A stretch of DNA of 23,873 bases, from the NCBI GenBank assembly GCA_016934645.1, contig JAFGSL010000629.1, positions 1-23,873 of the forward strand, written 5' to 3'. Shown here in pieces: positions 14,856 to 22,508 of the stretch. The translations under genes and the position numbers were made by a program. Each line of letters begins with the position of its first letter. The first letter of the stretch is position 1. The stretch is from Anaerolineae bacterium (GTDB lineage: Bacteria > Chloroflexota > Anaerolineae > B4-G1 > SLSP01). The notes beneath the pieces were generated by a model. It searched no databases. It had not been told where the DNA came from and saw nothing but the letters and a program-made list of their open reading frames with translations.

Positions 14856-16031
14856 AGCCAGCAGCGCGCGTGCTTGATCGGGCGTCATCTTCTCATGTTG
14901 CGCGATGCGGTTCTCCAGGTTCTTCGCCAACACCTTGTTGTTGATGACAATCGAGCCAACAATCTTTCCGCGATACAACACAATCTTTTTGTACAGATTG
15001 GCTTCAGCGTCCATGGCGCGAACCTCAATGTAGTCATCGGCTTCAGGATTGACCAGACCAACCGAGCTAACATCAATGCCGACAACTTTCAACGTCGTAG
15101 ATGGCACCACGACGTCGTAGACCGTGGTGTCGCCCGCCATGTTCGTCGCCGCTATCCGACCCTGTGCCTGTGCGATCGGGGCAATGGCCCAGGAATGACC
15201 TTTGAAAACGGCCACGTCTCCGGCAGCGTAGATGTCTGGCTCGCTCGTCGCCATATACTCATCCACCACGATGCCGCGATCCACCGCCAGCCCGGCCTCC
15301 TGTGCCAGGCGCGCCTGACAGCGCACACCAGAAGCCACCAACACCATCCCGGCAGGGAATTCTCGCCCATCCTTCAGCCGCAGAGCGGTTGCAGCCTCGT
15401 CCCCCAGAACCTCTTCCGTCTGTGCGCCCACGACCACGCGAATACCCAGGGATTCGACGAACCGCAGCAGCACCGCCGCGCCTTCGACATCCAACTGGCG
15501 CGGCAACAAGCGCGGGAAGTACTCCAGTACGGTGACATTCCCGCAGAATCCCAATAAGCCGCGCGCGGCTTCCAGTCCCAACAAGCCGCCCCCCAGGACG
15601 ATCGTCTTCCCGCAAGACGACGCCGCTTGCTCAAGCTCCAAAGTATCAGCCAGCGTGCGCCAGGTAAAGACTCCACTCTTGTCGATGCCTTTGATCGGCG
15701 GCACGAAAGGCACACTGCCCGTTGCCAACAGGAGTTTGTCGTACTCCGCCCGCGTCCCATCCACCAGAATGATAGCCTTAGCCTCCGATTCCACACGCGC
15801 GACACTGCGGCCCAGGTAAACATCGATGCCACGTCCCTTATACCACGCCAGGTCACGGCGCAACAGCCGTTCCAGCGTAATCCCTCCAGCCAGGAACTCC
15901 GTCAGTTGCGGGCGATAATAGTACGGATACGTCTCATCCGAATAAACTGAGACTTTGCCCAGTCTGCGGTTTGCCAATTCCAACGCTGCCGTGATTCCCG
16001 CCACTCCCCCGCCAACGATGACAAAGTGCAT
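14853..16031 (-). CDS. FAD-dependent NAD(P)H oxidoreductase, rubredoxin-/nitrite-reductase-like
   Basis: A 392-residue pyridine nucleotide-disulfide-type flavoprotein of the cytoplasm. The N-terminal FAD Rossmann motif is VIVGGGVAGITAALELANR. DKLLLATGSVPFVPPIKGID is the conserved ATG segment. The central NAD(P)H site is TIVLGGGLLGLEAARGL (about residues 145-160), and the second FAD motif is DIYAAGDVAVFKG (about 268-280). No redox-active CxxxxC is present near the first motif, so it is not a disulfide reductase. The pattern resembles NADH:rubredoxin reductases and the N-terminal domain of NirB. The electron acceptor is unknown, and no rubredoxin or ferredoxin gene is adjacent. The ATG has AAAGGAG upstream. 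The terminator of the preceding operon separates it from that operon, so it likely has its own promoter in 16032-16150, where I could not pick a convincing one. Confidence 0.88.
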   Translation of the reverse strand: MHFVIVGGGVAGITAALELANRRLGKVSVYSDETYPYYYRPQLTEFLAGGITLERLLRRDLAWYKGRGIDVYLGRSVARVESEAKAIILVDGTRAEYDKLLLATGSVPFVPPIKGIDKSGVFTWRTLADTLELEQAASSCGKTIVLGGGLLGLEAARGLLGFCGNVTVLEYFPRLLPRQLDVEGAAVLLRFVESLGIRVVVGAQTEEVLGDEAATALRLKDGREFPAGMVLVASGVRCQARLAQEAGLAVDRGIVVDEYMATSEPDIYAAGDVAVFKGHSWAIAPIAQAQGRIAATNMAGDTTVYDVVVPSTTLKVVGIDVSSVGLVNPEADDYIEVRAMDAEANLYKKIVLYRGKIVGSIVINNKVLAKNLENRIAQHEKMTPDQARALLA

Positions 16032-16150
16032 TTCCGACTCCTTTCAAACTTCGTGTACATACGACTCTTTTCTATTCTACAGCAAAACACGTCAGAGATA
16101 AAACCATAATCCTTGCAAGTATGTTGCAGTTTGAGAACAAAAGCCGCACT

Positions 16151-16191
16151 AAAAAGACCTGACAGGCTTAATAACACAGCCTATCAGGTCT
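16151..16191 (-). terminator. Rho-independent terminator of the gdhA-cytochrome operon
   Basis: AGACCTGACAGGCT (16155-16168) pairs with AGCCTATCAGGTCT (16178-16191) over 14 positions, with one non-Watson-Crick pair and a 9-base loop. On the minus strand the stem is followed directly by a run of five T (plus-strand A-run 16151-16155, sharing one base with the stem). It lies about 60 bases after the cytochrome stop codon. It also shields the oxidoreductase gene downstream from read-through. Confidence 0.9.
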
Positions 16192-16249
16192 GGATTGACT
16201 CGCACAGTGCTGTTACTATGGAGCTATGGATCTCTACTGCACAACAACC

Positions 16250-16582
16250 CTACGGCTTATACGTCTCTGCCAGATAAGCGACGAGTGCAGCCTCCTCCTG
16301 AGCATTCAGTGCTGCTCCTTTTCGGATCATACTGGCAACGATCTGTTGCCATTCCTCCTGCGTATAGCGTGCTTCCGTCACCTTATTCAAGTCGTGACAC
16401 TCGACACAGCGCTCTTTCAGCAGTGCCGCCGCGTCGATCGCGGGCGTCTCTTCGGTAGCTGCCTCAGTCGCGACTGCCGGTGTATCTGCGACCGGTGTCG
16501 CGCCGCCGCACGCACCGAGTAACACGCCGCCCACGACCAACAATATCACAAGCCAAACTTTCATCATCGTTCGCATTCGCAT
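16250..16582 (-). CDS. Small c-type cytochrome lipoprotein
   Basis: A 110-residue exported electron carrier. I start it at the ATG at 16582 because GGAGGG lies five bases before it; an upstream ATG at 16627 would put 15 extra residues before the signal and lacks such a site. The signal sequence MRMRTMMKVWLVILLVVGGVLLGAC ends in a lipobox (LLGAC), so Cys25 should be lipidated and the protein membrane-tethered outside the cytoplasmic membrane. A Thr/Ala/Pro-rich linker follows. One heme-binding CVECH (C59, C62, H63) is present, and M85 in IVASMIRKGA is the likely second axial ligand. The fold end is LNAQEEAALVAYLAETY. It sits 45 bases after gdhA on the same strand and just before a terminator, so the two are probably co-transcribed. 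A physical link with the dehydrogenase is unlikely because they are in different compartments. A maturation system would be needed elsewhere in the genome. Confidence 0.87.
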   Translation of the reverse strand: MRMRTMMKVWLVILLVVGGVLLGACGGATPVADTPAVATEAATEETPAIDAAALLKERCVECHDLNKVTEARYTQEEWQQIVASMIRKGAALNAQEEAALVAYLAETYKP

Positions 16583-16627
16583 CGTACCCTCCACTCTAAA
16601 AGTATCGATAATTTTACTATACTGCAT

Positions 16628-17887
16628 CTATGGGAAAATGCCGCGCTCCTTGTACACCTTCTCCAAACGGTTGAGCGCGACGATATAGGCTGCCGTACGC
16701 CAATCCGTGTTGTACTGCTGCACGATCTCGCGGACACGCCGGTAGGCGCTGACCATTTTCCGGTGAAGTTTCGCATCGATTTCTTCGAGGTCCCAGAATT
16801 CGCTACGCTTGTTCTGCAGCCACTCGAAGTAGCTGACGATGACGCCGCCAGCGTTGCACAACACGTCCGGAAGCAGTTCGATTCCCCTGGCGTGCAACAC
16901 TGCATCGCCCTCGACGTTGGTGGGACCATTCGCGCCCTCAACCACCAGCTTGACGTTCAGGCCTGGCGCGGTCTCAGCCGTGATCTGGTTCTCCAGTGCT
17001 GCTGGGATGAAGAAATCCGCTGCGGTATGCATAAATGTCGCGTGATCCACGGGGACTGCATGCCGATAACCGGCAATCCCCCTGTGCATACGCACGTACC
17101 CGGCGAGGGCATCGGCGTCGATTCCATCGGGGTTGGTGATAGCCCCGGTGTGGTCCTCTACCGCGAGTAGCTTTGCCCCGTGAGGCTTAAGCAGACGCGC
17201 CGTCCACGAACCGACATTGCCGAATCCTTGCACGATATACGTTGCCTGCCCTAGATCAAAGCCATTGTCCTGCGCCCATGCTTCCAGAATGAAGATGATG
17301 CCCTGGCCAGTCGCCTTATCACGGCCCACACTACCGCCCGATTCGATGGGCTTACCAGTTACCACGTGGATGCTGCGATTACGCTCCAGCGGTGGCATCA
17401 TAGAGAGGTAGGTATCCATAATCCACGCCATGATCTGGGCATTCGTATTCACATCCGGCGCGGGGATGTCGTACTCCGGCCCGATATTGCTACCGAGGGC
17501 GTAGGTAAACCGGCGCGTGATGCGTTCCAGTTCCAGCAGCGAGTAATCCGCCGGATTGAGTTGGATGCCGCCCTTCGCCCCGCCGTAGGGAATGTCTACG
17601 ATAGCAGATTTCCACGTCATCCAGGTCGCCAGCGCACGTACCTCATCGATATCCACCGCAGGATGGTAGCGCAGGCCGCCTTTATACGGCCCCAACGCGT
17701 TGCTGTGCTGCACCCGATAGCCGGTAAACATCTGCACGTGACCATCGTCCATTTTGACCGGGAAGTTGACCACAATCTCGTTGGTCGTGCGGGAGACGAT
17801 CTTGCGAATCTCCGGATCGAGTCGCATGAGATCCGCGGCTTTGTTGAACTGCGCGATGACGTTTTCATATACGCCTAGCTTTGCCAT
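16628..17887 (-). CDS. gdhA: Glutamate dehydrogenase (Glu/Leu/Phe/Val family)
   Basis: A 419-residue cytoplasmic NAD(P)-dependent enzyme interconverting glutamate with 2-oxoglutarate and ammonium. The substrate-binding and catalytic lysines are all present: K69 in GPYKGGLRYHP, K93 in MTWKSA and K105 in GGAKGGI. The conserved Asp is in PAPDVNTN. The nucleotide-binding domain has VQGFGNVGSWTARLL (about residue 225), and the GluDH-type VSYFEWLQN lies near residue 358. Length and order fit hexameric class enzymes. SYFEW plus the lysine pattern favours glutamate over leucine or phenylalanine. Cofactor preference cannot be stated safely. The ATG has GAAAGGAG upstream. It appears to lead a two-gene operon with the cytochrome. 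Upstream lies a 7-bp periodic repeat tract. Confidence 0.92.
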   Translation of the reverse strand: MAKLGVYENVIAQFNKAADLMRLDPEIRKIVSRTTNEIVVNFPVKMDDGHVQMFTGYRVQHSNALGPYKGGLRYHPAVDIDEVRALATWMTWKSAIVDIPYGGAKGGIQLNPADYSLLELERITRRFTYALGSNIGPEYDIPAPDVNTNAQIMAWIMDTYLSMMPPLERNRSIHVVTGKPIESGGSVGRDKATGQGIIFILEAWAQDNGFDLGQATYIVQGFGNVGSWTARLLKPHGAKLLAVEDHTGAITNPDGIDADALAGYVRMHRGIAGYRHAVPVDHATFMHTAADFFIPAALENQITAETAPGLNVKLVVEGANGPTNVEGDAVLHARGIELLPDVLCNAGGVIVSYFEWLQNKRSEFWDLEEIDAKLHRKMVSAYRRVREIVQQYNTDWRTAAYIVALNRLEKVYKERGIFP

Positions 17888-17909
17888 AGTTGCTCTCCTT
17901 TCATACCAG

Positions 17910-17944
17910 TTACAGGTTAAAGGTTACAGGCTGAAAGTTGAAAA
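17910..17944. repeat. 7-bp periodic repeat upstream of gdhA
   Basis: Five consecutive heptads read TTACAGG, TTAAAGG, TTACAGG, CTGAAAG, TTGAAAA (17910-17944), the first and third identical. On the gdhA coding strand this is a CCTGTAA/CCTTTAA-type tract about 20 bases upstream of the start codon, between gdhA and the stop of the Gfo/Idh gene. It could affect translation initiation or be a slippage-prone simple repeat. No consensus promoter is visible within it. Confidence 0.65.
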
Positions 17945-17968
17945 TGCAAGTGAAGACAGTCCCAAGTT

Positions 17969-19123
17969 CTACGAAAAGCCTACAGGGGCAGGTGGAACAT
18001 CCACAGGGATGCCGCCGTGGCGCAGCGAATGCGCCGCGCAGACACCCGCCGCGACGCTCATCCGGCCTGCCAACGGCGACGCCAGGGGTTCCTTGCCATC
18101 CAGGCACATATCCACGAAATCCTTGCAGATGACGGGATCGGCGCCGCCATGCCCACCCGTTGTCGGTTTGATGTCATAGGTACGATCCGCCAAATCGCGC
18201 CAGTAGTTCGAGCGCCGTGTCTTCACCCACACCTTCATCTCCGGCTCGGAGTTCTCCAGACGTCCTTCCGTGCCGATGAAGGTGTAGTTGCGATGATAAT
18301 CCGGCGTGAAATGACATTGTAAGTAGGATGCCTTGATACCGCCTTCCAACTCCATAATCATCACGTGGTTGTCCTCCACGTCGACTTCCTGACGGAACAC
18401 GCACTGCACGCGCCGCCCGTTCAGCGCCTCGGTGCAGGTTTCGCGCTCGGCACACGTCGGGCACGTCAGATCGTTGGGCTTACCGCCGCCGAAGAAATCC
18501 AGACCGCCAAACGCCGCCGTGCGCGTGGTGTAACGTCCCGTGATCCAGTGGATTACGTCGATGTCGTGCGAGCCTTTTTGCAGCAGCAGTGAGTTCGCGT
18601 TCTGGCGCGTGGCGTGCCAATCGTGGAAGTAGAAGTCGCTGCCGAACCCGACGAAGTGCCGCACCCACACGGCCTTGATCTCACCGATGGTCCCCGCGTC
18701 CACAATCTCCTTCATCACGCGGAACATCGCCATGTAGCGCATGTTGAAGCCGACCATAAGCCGCGTCCCGGAACGCCGCCACGCCTCCAGGATACGGTCG
18801 CAACCTTCGATGGTAATCGCCAGCGGCTTCTCGCAAAAGACGTGCTTCCCGGCTTCCAACGCAGCGACGGCATGTGTCTCGTGGCAAAAATCCGGCGACG
18901 TGATTGCCACGGCATCGACATCGGGGCATTCGAGCAATTCACGGTAATCCTCTGTAACGAAAGGATCACCACCGTGCGCGGCCTTGAATGTCTCCAAATG
19001 TGTGGGGTTAACGTCTGCCCCTGCCACGACGACCGAGCGCCCGCCGGGCTGATGCCAGTGTCGCCAAAGCCCACCCCGTCCGGTCACCCCGATCATACCA
19101 ATCCGTAGTTGTGTTGTCGTCAT
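17969..19123 (-). CDS. Gfo/Idh/MocA-family oxidoreductase
   Basis: A 384-residue cytoplasmic NAD(P)-dependent dehydrogenase of the sugar/inositol family. The N-terminal Rossmann motif is RIGMIGVTGRGGLWRHW. VDAVAITSPDFCHETHAVAALEAGKH is followed by VFCEKPLA, whose EKP lysine is the family catalytic/cofactor residue. A second family block, SHDIDVIHWITGR, lies near residue 195, with the likely catalytic His region. A cysteine cluster DLTCPTCAERETC plus a later Cys (about residues 219-245) could bind a metal. The substrate is unknown. The ATG lies 12 bases from the stop of the preceding gene, and its ribosome site (AAAGGTAAG) overlaps that stop, so translation is probably coupled to the beta-helix membrane protein. 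That suggests a shared job in glycan or cell-envelope sugar metabolism. Confidence 0.9.
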   Translation of the reverse strand: MTTTQLRIGMIGVTGRGGLWRHWHQPGGRSVVVAGADVNPTHLETFKAAHGGDPFVTEDYRELLECPDVDAVAITSPDFCHETHAVAALEAGKHVFCEKPLAITIEGCDRILEAWRRSGTRLMVGFNMRYMAMFRVMKEIVDAGTIGEIKAVWVRHFVGFGSDFYFHDWHATRQNANSLLLQKGSHDIDVIHWITGRYTTRTAAFGGLDFFGGGKPNDLTCPTCAERETCTEALNGRRVQCVFRQEVDVEDNHVMIMELEGGIKASYLQCHFTPDYHRNYTFIGTEGRLENSEPEMKVWVKTRRSNYWRDLADRTYDIKPTTGGHGGADPVICKDFVDMCLDGKEPLASPLAGRMSVAAGVCAAHSLRHGGIPVDVPPAPVGFS

Positions 19124-19135
19124 CGATCTTACCTT

Positions 19136-22100
19136 TCACGGTGATGGACAGCGCGTGACATCGATTTCGTTGTATTCGAAGAAGTATGCGGGTGGAATCT
19201 GAATGCGCTCAGTACACGACAACGGCTGCGTCCCATACGCGATGTGGACACGCCCTTCATCGATGGTCGGCAGCGCCGCGCCCTGCACGTTCAGGCCGAT
19301 GTCCGCATAGTAGATGCCGACGTAGGCCAAGTGCGCGTTTCCTTCAGGTCCAATTTCGATGCCGGGCCAGTCGCCAGCACCAGCGTTTAAGGGCCGGCGA
19401 TTGGTATCTCCGCCGCGCACATCATCGTTCAATGAGGTGAAAACCACCAGTTGATCGGCACGCCCTATCGCGCTCAGATGCCCAAGCACGATCAGCTTAC
19501 CCGCGGGATTGGCTTTAATGACCACATCAGATTCGATTTCCAGGACAGCCCCCGGACCCACCGTGACCTCGCCCTCCAGGACGCGCACGATCTGATCCTC
19601 CCCTGCCCCACCAAATCGCGTCCATATTTGGTCCATGGTCAGTGTACCGGTAAGGATAGCGATGCCATTCAGCCCATTGTCCTTGAAGCTCGCGCCCCGC
19701 ATATCCGGTGATGATCCGGGCGTCATCCGTAGCCCGGCACCTGGCGCGAGCACGATCTGGTTGCTGAGCAACGTGGGCGAGGCGTCCAACAGCGTGATCG
19801 GGGCATAGCACACGATAACGCCGTGCAGTTTGGTGGTGGCATCCACCCCTTCCATCGTGATTCCACCCCAGACGTGGTTGTCCTGAGGGACCGTAGGGCC
19901 GTCGGTGTCTCCGCCATACTCGTCGTCATGCAGCGAGGTGAAGACAATCTGTTCGGCGGAATCGCTGCCAGCGATGGCGGACAGAGCGCCCTGAACCACC
20001 ATCCGGCCCTGCTCGGTAAATTTGACCACCACGCCCGGTTGAACTTCCAACACCGCATCCGGTCCCACGGTTACCACATCGCGGACGACGCGAACGACCT
20101 GCGTGCTTCCCCCCAGAGGTGCCCACACATACGTATCGTGCCCGGTGATGCTCAGCCCACCGTAGATTTCCAGACCATTGCCGGCAGCGTTATTCTCAAG
20201 CGTCATCGTTTCGAGCACGGGGAAGGACCTGGCATCGGCACTCAGCGGATATCCGGCAGAACCGGTGATCGTCACCCGCGTCAACTCCGGCGAGCTGGCC
20301 TGCATCGTCACGGCTCCGCGCGCCCGTCCCGCGTAGCGGATCACCACATCACGCAGATACGATTTCTCGCTGCTTTCGAAGAACGTCAAACTGCCCCAAT
20401 CGCCAGGTTGAGGATCGATGGCTTCCATATACGTCGCCCCGCCTGCATCCTCGGCGCTATCGTAGACCGAGGTAAACAGCGCCCCTTCGGCCTGCAACAA
20501 CCCATGCACCCAGATCCCCGGCAGTTGCCCCTTCGGCATATGCCAGAACTTCACAATGACACCGGATTGGATATCCAACGTTGCCCCCTCATCCACTCGC
20601 AGCAGGCCGGGGAGGACGTATACCGGGGGCGAATATTTGCTCTTGATATATGGCCACACGGCATTCGGAACCTGCAACGTGCCGGGGCGCATCTCAATCC
20701 CGTTGACGGGATTATCTGCTATGCTGACGTTGTCAGATAAGTCGGGGACCACGCTGCCATCAAGACTTATGGGGAAGAGTGCGCCACGCGCGATGGTGAG
20801 ATCTGCCAGCTCGGGCACACTATTGGCGATGTAGAGCGCACGCTCACCAGCATACTCAATGACCGCGTGACTCAACACGGTCGCCTTATCGCGATTGTAA
20901 AGCCGTATGCCCTCCCAGCCGCCTGGTATTTTGTCGAACGCCGAGAATGTGACTGGGACATCCGCATTGCCACAAGCGTACAATGTCCCGTAGACCTCAA
21001 GCGACGCCTCGGAGGTGAAGACCAGAGTTGCGCCAGGGTAGAGGAGCAGCCGTACACCCACGGGCACCACCAACGTTTCGGTGATCGCCGCATGTGTCCC
21101 GGTGAAGACCGTGTCCATGGTCAATTCGCCGCCCAGCGTCTCCACTGACGTGAAATCTTCTAGATCCAAAGCGCGACACCTCCCCAATGCAGGCCGCGGC
21201 AACGATCCCGTTAGGGGTAAGTACTCGTCGATGGACTCGGATACTGCGGGACCGCGCAGGAAGAAATACCATACGAGCAACCCGACCAGGATTGGGAGCT
21301 GGATCAGACCCAGGATGCTGAAAAGCACCCGCCGGTCGAAGATGCGGAATCTGCGTGCAGGCAACGGCCCAGACGCAAGTGACGGCGCAGGTGCAGCGGA
21401 TGGCTCTCCCACAACCTCGGCCTCAGGTTCTTGGGGAGCTGGTGAGACCTCCATCTCTGGAGTTTCGATGAACGGCGGCACGAACGTCTGCGGGGCAGTA
21501 GGCTCCACCGGTCCAGCCGCTGGCGTAAAACCCTGTGTACGCAGCCGGCGTGCTCTTTGGAGGAAGCTCTCTTCCGGCTCAGGCGAGCTCTCCAGCCCAG
21601 CCGGTTCTGGTTCAGGTGGGGGTTCTTCCTCCTCTAACCCGATAAATGACATTGACTGTGACGGAGCTTCGACTGGTGCAGACTCCTCAACAAGCGGTAT
21701 TTCCGGTTTTGGTTCTTCGGCGAACAAATCGCCCCAGCCAAACATATCGTCGTCCGTATAGGATTCAGGCTCGGCTTGAGGCGCCGATTCCGGCTCCTCA
21801 GTGTACAACTCGCCCCAATCAGAGATATCAGCGGGTGCAAAAAGATCAGGCTCTTCCTCAGGCGCGGCTTCCGTCTCCTCGGTATACAACATCCCCCAGT
21901 TGAGCATATCATCCGGCTCAATGAACTCAGGTTCGGGTTCCTCGACGATACCCCCACCCGGCTCAGGCAAAGGCATCCCGGTACGCAAGGCTTCCACAGC
22001 CGCCAGCGCGTCCGGATTGTCCGGCTCGATCCGCAGCGCCTGACTCAAGCAATCCGCCTGCCGCTTTGGTTCGTCGAGCGTCTGCGCCAGCCACAGCCAG

Positions 22101-22213
22101 GCCAGTACATTATTCGGATCCTGGCGGATGACTTGCAGCAGCAGCCCGCGCGCATCATCGTAGAACCCCAGCTTGGCGCTTTCAATCGCATTGTGGAGTA
22201 GTGGATTTTCCAT
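19136..22213 (-). CDS. TPR - acidic repeat - transmembrane - beta-helix protein
   Basis: A 1025-residue single-pass membrane protein. Residues 1-75 look like two TPRs (YDDARGLLLQVIRQDPNNVLA and LSQALRIEPDNPDALAAVEAL). Residues 101-167 hold three copies of an exact 27-residue repeat: DDMLNWGMLYTEE at 101, ADISDWGELYTEE at 128 and DDMFGWGDLFAEE at 155. A Pro/Glu-rich linker leads to RRFRIFDRR and one transmembrane helix (about 296-318). By the positive-inside rule the TPR side is cytoplasmic. The outside part (about 340-1020) has four long modules starting near 364, 516, 693 and 859. Each repeats a strand pattern like VTVGPGAVLEIESDVVIKA followed by G-[KR]-L-V-x-G-x-L-x-A and VFTSL(N/H)DD, which is typical of right-handed beta-helices. 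No catalytic motif is seen. The ATG follows AAAGGAGG. Function unknown; it could bind glycans outside while recruiting partners inside. Confidence 0.88.
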   Translation of the reverse strand: MENPLLHNAIESAKLGFYDDARGLLLQVIRQDPNNVLAWLWLAQTLDEPKRQADCLSQALRIEPDNPDALAAVEALRTGMPLPEPGGGIVEEPEPEFIEPDDMLNWGMLYTEETEAAPEEEPDLFAPADISDWGELYTEEPESAPQAEPESYTDDDMFGWGDLFAEEPKPEIPLVEESAPVEAPSQSMSFIGLEEEEPPPEPEPAGLESSPEPEESFLQRARRLRTQGFTPAAGPVEPTAPQTFVPPFIETPEMEVSPAPQEPEAEVVGEPSAAPAPSLASGPLPARRFRIFDRRVLFSILGLIQLPILVGLLVWYFFLRGPAVSESIDEYLPLTGSLPRPALGRCRALDLEDFTSVETLGGELTMDTVFTGTHAAITETLVVPVGVRLLLYPGATLVFTSEASLEVYGTLYACGNADVPVTFSAFDKIPGGWEGIRLYNRDKATVLSHAVIEYAGERALYIANSVPELADLTIARGALFPISLDGSVVPDLSDNVSIADNPVNGIEMRPGTLQVPNAVWPYIKSKYSPPVYVLPGLLRVDEGATLDIQSGVIVKFWHMPKGQLPGIWVHGLLQAEGALFTSVYDSAEDAGGATYMEAIDPQPGDWGSLTFFESSEKSYLRDVVIRYAGRARGAVTMQASSPELTRVTITGSAGYPLSADARSFPVLETMTLENNAAGNGLEIYGGLSITGHDTYVWAPLGGSTQVVRVVRDVVTVGPDAVLEVQPGVVVKFTEQGRMVVQGALSAIAGSDSAEQIVFTSLHDDEYGGDTDGPTVPQDNHVWGGITMEGVDATTKLHGVIVCYAPITLLDASPTLLSNQIVLAPGAGLRMTPGSSPDMRGASFKDNGLNGIAILTGTLTMDQIWTRFGGAGEDQIVRVLEGEVTVGPGAVLEIESDVVIKANPAGKLIVLGHLSAIGRADQLVVFTSLNDDVRGGDTNRRPLNAGAGDWPGIEIGPEGNAHLAYVGIYYADIGLNVQGAALPTIDEGRVHIAYGTQPLSCTERIQIPPAYFFEYNEIDVTRCPSP
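21713..21913. repeat. 81-bp in-frame tandem repeat within the TPR/beta-helix gene
   Basis: Three units of 81 bases (21833-21913, 21752-21832, and a partial third at 21713-21751) encode the acidic 27-residue repeat at residues 101-167. Trp, Gly and the TEE/AEE end are kept at identical positions (W106, W133, W160), while flanking acidic positions vary. The exact 27-codon spacing implies tandem duplication followed by divergence. Confidence 0.8.
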
Positions 22214-22248
22214 CTGTCACCCTCCTTTGAGAATCGCGAATAGCGAAC

Positions 22249-22276
22249 GTAGCGCGGGCGGAGACGTCCGCGCTAC
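22249..22276. repeat. 12-bp stem hairpin upstream of the TPR/beta-helix gene
   Basis: GTAGCGCGGGCG (22249-22260), loop GAGA (22261-22264) and CGTCCGCGCTAC (22265-22276) pair along their whole length with one G-T pair. It lies about 36 bases before the ATG of the minus-strand gene. No T-run is present. It could be a REP-like element or a 5'-leader structure close to the ribosome site. The adjacent GAATCGCGAATAGCGAAC stretch is weakly repetitive. Confidence 0.65.
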
Positions 22277-22382
22277 CATTTCAGCAATGGATGAAACAGA
22301 TTATAGGCAATAATGTCCAATTGCCCAACGGCTGGTCCAGGGATTTGTCATTCTCGCTACGCTTCCTTTATTTTTGCTTCGA

Positions 22383-22445
22383 GCGGATCGCCAGATCCGC
22401 GTCTTATGGCTCGTTTCGGCGTAAAACGGGGATCTGACGATCCCC
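22383..22445. repeat. REP-like double palindrome, copy 2
   Basis: Arm 1 is GCGGATC-GCCA-GATCCGC (22383-22400) and arm 2 is GGGGATC-TGAC-GATCCCC (22428-22445). Both have 7-bp stems and 4-base loops. The 14-base cores GGATCGCCAGATCC and GGATCTGACGATCC are reverse complements with one mismatch, the same plan as 5161-5208. The 22214-22508 spacer otherwise shows only the hairpin at 22249-22276 and no gene. Confidence 0.7.
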
Positions 22446-22508
22446 CTTAACGCAAGAATGATAAGACCCTGACGGCTGGCCGGTCACACATTTCTCATCG
22501 GCGTACCT

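Noticed and set aside
14874..15557. 227-codon plus-strand open frame
   Set aside because: It is antisense to the oxidoreductase; the minus strand carries the FAD and NAD motifs.
16583..16627. Longer start for the cytochrome lipoprotein at 16627
   Set aside because: It adds 15 residues before the signal peptide and lacks the GGAGGG spacing seen before the ATG at 16582.
19823..20740. 305-codon plus-strand open frame
   Set aside because: It is antisense to the beta-helix modules; its His/Arg-rich translation is typical of a shadow frame in GC-rich DNA.
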